In this document: piece by piece, positions 1 through 5,539 of the stretch
How positions within the stretch are numbered: the stretch's first letter is position 1
Layout: every line of letters begins with the position of its first letter
NCBI GenBank assembly: GCA_003512825.1
Contig: DOOI01000157.1
Location: forward strand, 1 to 6,994
Length of the DNA: 6,994 bases
DNA from: Paracoccaceae bacterium
GTDB lineage: Bacteria; Pseudomonadota; Alphaproteobacteria; Rhodobacterales; Rhodobacteraceae
Direction of reading: 5' to 3'
Notes under the pieces: model-generated
Told to the model about the DNA's origin: nothing
Seen by the model: only the letters and a program-made list of their open reading frames with translations
Database searches by the model: none
Program-made: the position numbers and the translations under genes

Positions 1-140
1 TACAGCCGATCAAATTTCAAGCTCAACCGCACCGCCGTTCTTGCCGAGTGTCGCTGCATCTGCACAGCCTAAAAGATTGCCGATACCGGGAAACTGAGAC
101 GAGTGCGCATTCGTCTGACAGCACCGGCAGAAGTCATCGC
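1..140 (+). pseudogene. Disrupted 5' segment of the flotillin gene (remnant)
   Basis: No single frame is open through this stretch: frame 1 stops at 70-72 and frame 2 at 95-97. Pieces resembling the conserved region just before the flotillin coiled coil can nevertheless be read in successive frames. Frame 1 around 31-48 gives TAVLAE. Frame 3 from about 48 gives a VSL..L..C..RE..TSAHSSDSTG stretch comparable to the 'ESVSLT...NNAFDAEG' region of E. coli YqiK. Frame 1 from about 133 resumes with AEVIAKSKKER. This reads as a gene that has suffered small deletions or frameshifts. The comparison is from memory of the family and the matches are short, so the claim is an inference; sequencing error is an alternative. 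Confidence 0.4.
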
Positions 141-1074
141 AAAATCCAAAAAAGAGCGCGCGGAAATCGAAGGGGATACCCAAGTCAGCGTGCGTCGGGC
201 AGAGGTCGAAGCCAACCGTCGCAAATTGGAAATCGATCTGGATCAACGACGCGCTGAGATCCATCAGACCCAAGAAATTGAAACGCTGCTTGCAGCTCAA
301 CTTACCGAGATCGCCCGGAAAAAGGCCGATGCAGAACGTGCCGCTGCCGAGGCGCGTATCGAAATGGAGCGCGCCATTCAATCGGCATCGCTCACGCGCG
401 AGCAAGCCATACGGCAAGCGGAAATCGCACAAGCCAGCGCCTTGGAAATTGCCGAGCAAGAGCGCTCTATTTTGATTGCCGCAAAAAGCCAAGAAGGCAG
501 CAAAGCCAAAGCAGAGGCAACCGCCGCACAAGCCCAAGTCGTCACTGCCGAAGAAAATCTCGCAACGCAACGCCAGCTGGCCGAGGCCGGACGTCGAAAG
601 CAACTCGCAATGCTGGCTGCGGAGCAAGACGCTGAGGCCAGTGCCAAGCGCACCGCGATATCCAGTGAGTCAGACAAGGTTGCGGCAGCGGCGCGCGGCC
701 ATATCAAGCGCCAAGAGGCCGAAACCCTGCGGATCATGCGCGAGGCAGAGGCCGCTGGCGAGGCCGCACGGTTCATGGCCGAAAACCAGCGCAATCCGGA
801 TTTGGTGGCGATGGAATTGGAAAAGGCCCGGCTGGCGGCGCTCCCGGGCATCATCAGTGAAATGGTCAAGCCCGCAGAAAAGATCAAAGGGATCTCGATC
901 AATCACGTTTCAGGGCTGGGGCGGGGCGAAACCACAAGCGCCCCGAACTCACCCGTTGATCAGACAATAAACGCCATTATGGACATGGCGGTTGGCCTGC
1001 CAACGATGAAGCGGATTGGAGACGCCGTCGGGATGAACCTCGACACTCTCTTGCCCGATCCCAAGGAGAAATAG
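103..1074 (+). CDS. Flotillin (YqiK-type) C-terminal coiled-coil region, probably 5'-truncated
   Basis: Flotillins are membrane-anchored SPFH proteins that form microdomain scaffolds, with a transmembrane N-terminus, an SPFH/band 7 domain and a long Ala/Glu-rich coiled coil. Only the last part is visible here: 323 residues against about 550 for E. coli YqiK. Residues about 10-235 are a nearly unbroken Ala/Glu/Arg/Gln coiled coil with family signatures RKLEID, REQAIRQAEIA, IAEQERSI and IAAKS. Residues 245-275 carry the conserved end motif (LPGIISEMVKPAEKI followed by INHVSGLGRG). The start at 103 is a GTG with no convincing ribosome site, and the frame is open only back to 73. No membrane segment or SPFH domain precedes it. 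The gene is therefore probably a 5'-disrupted flotillin rather than a complete small protein. Its 3' neighbour is convergent. Family assignment is firm; functional status is doubtful. Confidence 0.75.
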   Translation: MRIRLTAPAEVIAKSKKERAEIEGDTQVSVRRAEVEANRRKLEIDLDQRRAEIHQTQEIETLLAAQLTEIARKKADAERAAAEARIEMERAIQSASLTREQAIRQAEIAQASALEIAEQERSILIAAKSQEGSKAKAEATAAQAQVVTAEENLATQRQLAEAGRRKQLAMLAAEQDAEASAKRTAISSESDKVAAAARGHIKRQEAETLRIMREAEAAGEAARFMAENQRNPDLVAMELEKARLAALPGIISEMVKPAEKIKGISINHVSGLGRGETTSAPNSPVDQTINAIMDMAVGLPTMKRIGDAVGMNLDTLLPDPKEK

Positions 1075-1077
1075 AGA

Positions 1078-1141
1078 CCGTCAAATCCTTCGGCCAGCCG
1101 CAGAGCTACCTGTTCCAAGCGGCTACGGCAGGGCCTGACGG
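1078..1141. repeat. Nested imperfect inverted repeat in the convergent gap
   Basis: Three nested complementary pairs are visible just after the flotillin stop: CCGTCA (1078-1083) with TGACGG (1136-1141), GGCC (1092-1095) with GGCC (1132-1135), and AGCCGC (1096-1101) with GCGGCT (1119-1124). They leave unpaired bulges of 8 and 7 bases and a 17-base loop. The position between two converging genes would suit a transcription end structure, but there is no T-run on either side, so a classical intrinsic terminator is not supported. The rest of 1075-1197 shows no recognisable gene. Confidence 0.3.
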
Positions 1142-1197
1142 TGCTGTCGGGCAGGGGGGTGCCATCGTTTGAGCGGGATATGCGCTTTGCGGCATGA

Positions 1198-2199
1198 TCA
1201 CAGGCCGCCTTCTTGGCGGTCTGACACAGGCTCTTGGTCTGCCGATATCCTCTCAAACGACGGCGGTATATCGCGGATTTTTTCCCGCCAGAGCACCAAC
1301 AGCCCCGCCGCCATGATGGTCGAAATGCCAAACCAAGCAATCGTATCAGGCCATTCGGCGAAAAACATCCATCCCCAAAGCACGCCCCAAAGCATGTAGC
1401 TATATTCAAACGGTGCGACTGCGTTGCTGTCGGCAATTCTGTAGGCCTGCGTCAACAGCGTCAAACCCAGTGCTGCGATAACCCCACAGCCACACATCAA
1501 CGCAATATCCAAAGCTGTCGGCCAAGCCCAAGCCCGAAACAAAAACCCCAAGGTCGGATGCGTCTCTGTGCCGTAACGCCCATCCCCAAAAAGGATCGCC
1601 ATAAGCAAAGCCACGGTGAGAAATACAAAGTTCCCCCAAAACGCCATCGCTGGTGCCGTCTCGGTCTGCCCCAATTTACGCGCCAAGATCATCGAGAACC
1701 CGTAAGACAGGCCAGACCCCAGCACCATCAATGCAGCCCAGTCAAAAATGCTCGCACCGGGGCGTAACATGATGATAACCCCGACAAACCCCAACCCCAC
1801 AGCGCCCCAACGTCGCCATCCGACCTGCTCTTTGAGCCAGAAATAGGACAGCACGGTGATAAACAGCGGTGCCGAAAAATAAAGCGCCACTGTTGTGGCA
1901 ATCGGCAAAGCGGGCAGGGCAAGATAATAGGCGGCATAGGCCAGAAACATCGCGCCGCCACGCGCTATCATCCGGCCCGTCGCGGCGGTGAACAAGGTTC
2001 CCAGCCCTCCGTCGCGCACCGCCAATAGCGCCAACAGCGGCATGGCCGTAAGCCCCCGAAGCACCATGGCCTCACTCAAAGGATAGCTTCCCGACAACAG
2101 CTTCAGGATCAAATCCTGAATGGCAAACAGCCCGATCCCTGCGACAAGGCATAAAATGCCAAGCGCCGTGTCTTGTCTGGCAGGAGCGGATTGGGTCAA
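1198..2199 (-). CDS. DMT-superfamily transporter (EamA/RhaT-type permease)
   Basis: This is a 333-aa inner-membrane permease of the drug/metabolite transporter superfamily, likely an exporter of small metabolites; the substrate cannot be read from sequence. It shows the usual duplicated layout. The first EamA repeat covers about residues 12-146 and ends in PLFITVLSYFWLKEQ then a Gly-rich helix and LRPG. The second covers about 155-304 and ends in APFEYSYMLWGVLWGWMFFAEW and a last helix. About ten hydrophobic helices fit the family length. A short charged tail (about 305-333) is cytoplasmic by the usual topology. The start is TTG (2197-2199) with a weak AAGAAG six bases upstream. The next in-frame ATG (residue 45) would remove the first helix, and an in-frame stop lies at 2227-2229, so TTG is preferred. 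It is 215 bases downstream of the VWA gene on the same strand and is probably transcribed separately. Confidence 0.92.
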   Translation of the reverse strand: MTQSAPARQDTALGILCLVAGIGLFAIQDLILKLLSGSYPLSEAMVLRGLTAMPLLALLAVRDGGLGTLFTAATGRMIARGGAMFLAYAAYYLALPALPIATTVALYFSAPLFITVLSYFWLKEQVGWRRWGAVGLGFVGVIIMLRPGASIFDWAALMVLGSGLSYGFSMILARKLGQTETAPAMAFWGNFVFLTVALLMAILFGDGRYGTETHPTLGFLFRAWAWPTALDIALMCGCGVIAALGLTLLTQAYRIADSNAVAPFEYSYMLWGVLWGWMFFAEWPDTIAWFGISTIMAAGLLVLWREKIRDIPPSFERISADQEPVSDRQEGGL

Positions 2200-2221
2200 A
2201 GGCGGCTTCTTTTTATGGTTA

Positions 2222-2293
2222 TGGCGTCACTCGCCACCTAAAGACACCGCTCCGCCGAAGCTGTCCCCAAGATTTGCGACATCTTCGATGTCG
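2222..2293 (-). other. Leader of the DMT transporter gene with two short perfect stem-loops
   Basis: Two perfect hairpins lie upstream of the transporter start. One is CGACATC/GATGTCG (2277-2283 and 2287-2293) around a 3-base loop. The other is TGGCG/CGCCA (2222-2226 and 2232-2236) around a 5-base loop, ending about 22 bases before the TTG start. They could be part of an untranslated leader or an operator. They do not match a riboswitch class I know, and I see no clear promoter hexamers here. Confidence 0.3.
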
Positions 2294-2358
2294 GAATTCG
2301 TGTCTCACCCAATTGCCCGAAGGTGCTGGCCGCCCAGAAATTGCGAATGAAACCCTGC

Positions 2359-2416
2359 AAAAGGGGTGCGACCCAACGCGCGCAAGCGTCGCCTGTGCGG
2401 CGCAGCGCTTCGCGTT
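2359..2416 (-). terminator. Possible terminator after the VWA gene
   Basis: On the minus strand a GC-rich imperfect hairpin begins inside the VWA stop codon. AACGCG pairs with CGCGTT (2411-2416 and 2375-2380), AAGCG with CGCTT (2406-2410 and 2384-2388), and CGCC with GGCG (2399-2402 and 2390-2393), with a 3-base bulge and a 5-base loop. It is followed by a mini-stem GGGT-CGC-ACCC and then TTTT (2362-2359). The T-run is short and lies 12 bases from the main stem, so this is a plausible but imperfect intrinsic terminator. It would separate the VWA cluster from the transporter gene. Confidence 0.4.
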
Positions 2417-3599
2417 ACCGGCCCAGTAACTTCATCCCGCGTTCGATGCCCTCGAGCGTCATCGGCACCATGCGATCCTCGAAAATCTCGCGGATTAGTC
2501 CGATGGACTGCGTGTAACTCCAGTATTTTTCCGGTGTCGGGTTGATCCACAAATGCTGGCCCCAATGCTCGCGCGCCCGCTGCAACCACACTTGCCCCGC
2601 TTCTGCGTTCCAATGCTCGTTTGCACCACCGGGATAGGCAATCTCATAGGGCGACATCGAGGCATCCCCAACGAAAATACACTTATAATCAGGGCCATAG
2701 GTTCGCAAAATGTCCAACGTGGACTGTTGCTCGTTCCACCGCCGATGATTGTCCTTCCAAACGCCTTCATAAAGGCAATTGTGAAAATAGAAGTGCTCCA
2801 GATGCTTGAACTCGGCCCGCGCCGCAGAGAATAACTCCTCCACCACCTTCACATGCGGGTCCATAGAGCCGCCCACATCCAAAAACAGCAAGACCTTTAC
2901 CGCGTTGCGCCGCTCTGGCCGGGTCTGCACGTCCAGATAGCCATGCTCCGCCGTTGCACGTATGGTTCCGTCCAGATCCAATTCGTCATGTGCGCCATCT
3001 CTTGCCCAACGCCGCAACCGTTTGAGCGCCACTTTTATGTTGCGGGTGCCCAACTCGATTGTGTCATCAAAATTCTTGAACTCGCGCTTGTCCCACACCT
3101 TCACCGCGCGTTGATTGCGGCTTTCTTTCTGGCCAATCCGCACCCCCTCGGGGTTGTAGCCATAAGCGCCAAATGGCGAAGTGCCTGCGGTGCCAATCCA
3201 TTTTGATCCGCCCTGATGGCGTTCCTTTTGGTCTTCGAGACGCTTTTTCAGCGTCTCCATCAACTTGTCGAACCCACCCAAAGCTTCGATTTCGGCCTTC
3301 TCGGCCTCCGAAAGGTGCTTTTCCGCCAGTTTCTTTAGCCATTCGCCGGGGATATCGACGGCATCCATCACCATTTGCTGCGAGATGGCCTCAAGCCCCT
3401 TGAAGGTCGCGGCAAAGGCACGGTCAAACTTGTCGATATTGCGCTCGTCTTTCACCATCGCCGTGCGGGCAAGATAATAGAATCCCTCAACGTCATAAGT
3501 CACCAGACCTGCGCGCATCGCCTCCAGGAATGTCAGGTATTCCCGCAGGGAAACCGGCACAGCTGCGTTGCGAAGGTTCTCAAAGAACGGCAAGAACAT
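2415..3599 (-). CDS. CoxE-like VWA-domain protein, MoxR partner
   Basis: This 394-aa cytoplasmic-type protein (no signal peptide or membrane helix) belongs to the CoxE-like VWA family, whose members act with MoxR AAA+ ATPases in metal-centre insertion or protein remodelling. Residues 1-125 are the helical N-terminal region (FFENLRNAAVPVSLREYL start, then a Lys/Glu-rich helix). Residues 130-185 are a linker containing SPFGAYGYNPEG and VWDKREFKNFDDTIELG. Residues about 234-392 are the VWA domain. The metal site (MIDAS) is visible as DVGGSM at 241-246, with Gly where the canonical DxSxS has its first Ser, and an Asp in VGDASMSPYE near 312. The family ending NPTPEKYW...MTLEGIERGMKLL is complete. 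The ATG has GGAGGG seven bases upstream (3607-3612). It lies 20 bases after the 56-aa membrane protein gene, so it is probably the last gene of that operon. The cognate MoxR is at 5540-6379 on the same strand. Confidence 0.95.
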   Translation of the reverse strand: MFLPFFENLRNAAVPVSLREYLTFLEAMRAGLVTYDVEGFYYLARTAMVKDERNIDKFDRAFAATFKGLEAISQQMVMDAVDIPGEWLKKLAEKHLSEAEKAEIEALGGFDKLMETLKKRLEDQKERHQGGSKWIGTAGTSPFGAYGYNPEGVRIGQKESRNQRAVKVWDKREFKNFDDTIELGTRNIKVALKRLRRWARDGAHDELDLDGTIRATAEHGYLDVQTRPERRNAVKVLLFLDVGGSMDPHVKVVEELFSAARAEFKHLEHFYFHNCLYEGVWKDNHRRWNEQQSTLDILRTYGPDYKCIFVGDASMSPYEIAYPGGANEHWNAEAGQVWLQRAREHWGQHLWINPTPEKYWSYTQSIGLIREIFEDRMVPMTLEGIERGMKLLGR

Positions 3600-3619
3600 A
3601 TGCGCGCCCTCCGCTTGGC

Positions 3620-3790
3620 CTACAGTACTGCGGCGCGGTGAATGAAGATCGTCACGAACAGGCCAATTAACGTAAAGACTATCCCGTAACCTGTTGCATA
3701 ATGGATTATATCCAGCCTGCGCCCTTTACGGCGAATGGCGATGAGTGCGCCAATGATGGCACCAAGAACGGCTCCTGCCAGTACGAACAT
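3620..3790 (-). CDS. 56-aa membrane protein, roseobacter-type, unknown function
   Basis: This is a complete 56-residue ORF. Residues 1-19 form a hydrophobic helix with GxxxG-like spacing (MFVLAGAVLGAIIGALIAI). Then comes a basic loop RRKGRR and the motif LDIIHYATGYG, then a second helix (IVFTLIGLFVTIFI) and a short tail HRAAVL. The architecture is two membrane helices with a short basic cytoplasmic loop. Support for a real gene: an ATG with GAGG six bases ahead, a start six bases after the DUF2927 stop, and an end 20 bases before the VWA start. I recall similar short proteins in roseobacter genomes, sometimes labelled apolipoprotein acyltransferase. That name is not credible at this length, since no catalytic residues could be housed. 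The position between a lipoprotein and a MoxR-partner VWA protein hints at a membrane tether or subunit, but this is inference. Confidence 0.8.
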   Translation of the reverse strand: MFVLAGAVLGAIIGALIAIRRKGRRLDIIHYATGYGIVFTLIGLFVTIFIHRAAVL

Positions 3791-3792
3791 GT

Positions 3793-3799
3793 GACCTCA
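3793..3799 (-). promoter_or_regulatory. Ribosome site overlapping the DUF2927 stop codon
   Basis: On the minus strand the TGA stop of the DUF2927 gene (3799-3797) is part of TGAGG, and the GAGG serves as ribosome-binding site for the ATG at 3790. Ribosomes ending on the first gene would be placed to start the second, a common sign of translational coupling. Confidence 0.6.
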
Positions 3800-5170
3800 G
3801 CTTTTTCCTCTGAGCGGGCTAAGGGACGCGATTTCGCGCTGTTTGGCACGCACGGCCCAATCCGCCCCAAATCCGTAACGCGCCCAGCCCAAACTGTCCA
3901 GTCGCACAGCCTGCGCTTCGGCGCCGCGCCCGGTCAGATCCAGAGCCTCAGAGCGTAACAGCATCAACGTTGCCAACAGCGACGCATTCTCATGCCGCGC
4001 CGCCACATCAAGATAGGGGCCCAATTGCCGCAAGGCCGTTTCGCCTTGGCCTTGGGAAATCGCAAAGGCCGCCAGTTGCGAGGCCACATAAGCCCGGTGC
4101 AAAGAGGCCCCCGGCGTTCCAGCGAAATATTTATCCGCCTCAAGAAAGTTCTGCTGCGCCGCCAAGGGGTCGCTCGATTGCATGAGGCGGCCCAACGCAT
4201 AATGGGCAAATCCCCGGCGGTGATCTTGCCAGCCCATGACCCGCGCAATGCTGATGGCTTCGTCAGCCGCAGCCCGGCGCTGTGTCGGGCTTGATCCCGG
4301 CCCAAGCGCCTTTTGAAGCGCGTTTATAAAGGGCCGTGGCGTTGGATTGAGCCGCATTGGGGCAATGCCTTGCCCGGCGGGATTCAGTCGCACCAAAAGT
4401 CCCGGCAGCCGATCCGCCACTTGGCCACGCGTCATCCCCGAACGCAGCTCCGGGGCATAAACCATTCGCAAGATCAACATGTCATAGCCCGTCAGGACGG
4501 TATGCACATTGTCATCATTATAAACACTGTCGGGCAGGCGATAGAGGTCGTTCAAGGGGCCCAGCGCCTGCGCCAATTCCTCATGCAAACAATCGCGGAC
4601 TTCTTGAGGCGCTGCGTCGGCGGGCAGGAAAATCGCAATCTGCTGGCGCTGCTCAATTCGTCCCCAATCCGTGCGCGGTGTTCTCCGCGCCAATGCGTAT
4701 TGTGAAATATCGCTGATGTTTGGCACGACGAAACAGGCCGCTTGTGGCAGGGCCTTGCGGATTTGACTGCGGGGGATGGCTTGGATCGTCACTTGTGCCG
4801 TGTCATCGCGGCTGATGTCGATATCAATCCCCGCTTCAGTGCGAAGCCGATGCAGCAGCCGTGCCAGATCCAATCCCAGATGCGCGGGCGGCTGTCCGGT
4901 AACGCGCACGCGGATAGGCCCTTCAAAGCGCGACATCACTGGTAATTGTCGTCCCGACTCCATCGAGAAGACCAAATCCAAAAAATCCCGCGCGATATCA
5001 CTATTCGACTGAACCGGTGCCAAAGGCCGCGGCGCGGAAAAGGTTTTCATGGCCGGCAGCGCAGATGTTTCTACAGGCATCGCCGCTCGCGTTGCCACTT
5101 CCGTCGACAGAGAGGGCATACAAGCGCCCAACATCAAACAGATCGGCAAGATAGCGCGATGCAAGCTCAT
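3797..5170 (-). CDS. DUF2927-domain lipoprotein
   Basis: This 457-aa predicted lipoprotein starts with a short signal peptide and lipobox (PICLMLGAC, Cys17), so it should be membrane-anchored and face the periplasm. Residues about 55-240 match what I know of DUF2927: a 'DIARDFLDLVF' start, a mixed alpha/beta part with two Cys (146, 194), and the core motif CLHEELAQALGPLNDLYRLPDS (His196, Glu197, Gln201) followed by NDDNVHTVLTGYDMLILRMVY. HEELxQ recalls the HExxH helix of zinc peptidases with Gln replacing the second His; activity is not established. Residues about 295-440 are Ala-rich paired helices (ALGRLMQSSDPLAAQQNFLEA, then QLAAFAISQGQGETALRQLGPYL) resembling TPR repeats, suggesting a protein-binding tail. 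The ATG is chosen because the signal peptide follows at once; no Shine-Dalgarno is visible before it. It overlaps by four bases (ATGA) a possible 37-codon leader ORF. The 56-aa membrane protein gene begins six bases after its stop. Confidence 0.9.
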   Translation of the reverse strand: MSLHRAILPICLMLGACMPSLSTEVATRAAMPVETSALPAMKTFSAPRPLAPVQSNSDIARDFLDLVFSMESGRQLPVMSRFEGPIRVRVTGQPPAHLGLDLARLLHRLRTEAGIDIDISRDDTAQVTIQAIPRSQIRKALPQAACFVVPNISDISQYALARRTPRTDWGRIEQRQQIAIFLPADAAPQEVRDCLHEELAQALGPLNDLYRLPDSVYNDDNVHTVLTGYDMLILRMVYAPELRSGMTRGQVADRLPGLLVRLNPAGQGIAPMRLNPTPRPFINALQKALGPGSSPTQRRAAADEAISIARVMGWQDHRRGFAHYALGRLMQSSDPLAAQQNFLEADKYFAGTPGASLHRAYVASQLAAFAISQGQGETALRQLGPYLDVAARHENASLLATLMLLRSEALDLTGRGAEAQAVRLDSLGWARYGFGADWAVRAKQREIASLSPLRGKS

Positions 5171-5280
5171 GGCTGCACCAGCGGGGCAGGGTGGGCAACG
5201 CGACGTCCTTCAAAGCGCTCACGCCTTGAACGGTCCTGAACGCATTTACCATGTTGTCGGCTCTGGTGTGTCCCGGTCAT
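5167..5280 (-). CDS. Possible 37-aa leader ORF upstream of the DUF2927 gene
   Basis: A short frame starts at ATG 5280 with GAGG six bases upstream and ends in TGA at 5169-5167. Its last bases overlap the ATG of the DUF2927 gene as ATGA. The peptide is hydrophilic and basic (seven Arg, one Lys, three His, one Cys), with no signal peptide or known domain. The DUF2927 start has no ribosome site of its own, so coupled translation from this ORF would explain its expression. It could equally be a chance frame; no homologue is known to me. Confidence 0.28.
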   Translation of the reverse strand: MTGTHQSRQHGKCVQDRSRRERFEGRRVAHPAPLVQP

Positions 5281-5348
5281 TCTCTGCCTCGGTTTGTTCT
5301 TCGATGAGAGAACTTCGCCTCTCTTACGGGCAGGGCTAAGGAGCAATT

Positions 5349-5380
5349 AAGGCAAATTTGAGGCAATTGCTTTAAGGCAA
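5349..5380 (-). repeat. Three TTGCCT-type direct repeats
   Basis: AAGGCAA (5349-5355), GAGGCAA (5360-5366) and AAGGCAA (5374-5380) read on the minus strand as TTGCCTT, TTGCCTC and TTGCCTT, spaced 11 and 14 bases apart. They lie in an AT-rich patch about 180-200 bases upstream of the DUF2927 start. Spacing near one helical turn would suit a regulator site, but no known box is recognised. Confidence 0.35.
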
Positions 5381-5416
5381 TCACCAATTGTGGCGGCCCT
5401 ACATCAGTGAAATGAA

Positions 5417-5445
5417 ATCATACGCTTACGCCCAACAAACCCCAA
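5417..5445 (-). promoter_or_regulatory. Candidate sigma70-type promoter for the DUF2927 operon
   Basis: On the minus strand TTGGGG (5445-5440) is followed after 17 bases by TATGAT (5422-5417), the latter matching five of six positions of the -10 consensus. A better -35 word, TTGACT (5450-5445), overlaps but is spaced 22 bases from the -10. Transcription would start near 5410 and give a leader of about 240 bases. Prediction by eye only. Confidence 0.28.
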
Positions 5446-5473
5446 GTCAAAGGGCGCGCTTTCCGGGCAGATC

Positions 5474-5508
5474 CGCCCAATTTGCAATGTTTTCATCCAA
5501 ATTGGGCG
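5474..5508. repeat. Perfect 11-bp inverted repeat after moxR
   Basis: CGCCCAATTTG (5474-5484) and CAAATTGGGCG (5498-5508) are exact complements around a 13-base loop. The loop can pair further (ATG with CAT around TTTT), giving a long hairpin. On the minus strand it begins 31 bases past the moxR stop, where a transcript-end structure is expected. No T-run follows, so it may be a mRNA-stabilising hairpin, an operator for a dimeric regulator or a factor-dependent end rather than a classical terminator. Confidence 0.55.
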
Positions 5509-5539
5509 CAGTTTTGCCACAATTGCTGCGGTGTTGGCC

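Larger units (their letters stand above)
5171..5539. other. 369-base intergenic region between moxR and the DUF2927 gene
   Basis: No convincing full-size gene is present in either direction. From the moxR side it holds a perfect 11-bp inverted repeat, a weak candidate minus-strand promoter (about 5417-5445), an AT-rich patch with three AAGGCAA-like repeats (5349-5380), and a possible 37-codon leader ORF. A 10-bp inverted pair, CAATTGTGGC (5385-5394) and GCCACAATTG (5516-5525), brackets the central 121 bases. The length contrasts with the 6- and 20-base gaps further down the cluster. It points to regulation or a lost gene between moxR and its partners. Confidence 0.5.

Noticed and set aside
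10..902. Long minus-strand frames opposite the flotillin region (10-627 and 378-902)
   Set aside because: They mirror the repetitive Ala/Glu codons of the coiled coil, their Cys/Phe- and Ser/Ala-rich products look like no protein family, and no ribosome site supports them.
1075..1197. Coding-looking short frames in the convergent gap
   Set aside because: Each of them ends within about 40 codons, none has a start with ribosome site, and no family is recognised; possibly a gene remnant but not supportable.
2222..2293. Guanidine (mini-ykkC) riboswitch before the DMT transporter
   Set aside because: Two hairpins are present but neither loop has the ACGR signature; the loops are GAA and AGTGA.
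5001..5339. Frames of 83 aa (minus, 5001-5252) and 96 aa (plus, 5049-5339) overlapping the DUF2927 start
   Set aside because: Both overlap the signal peptide region of a well-supported gene and have no recognisable domain.
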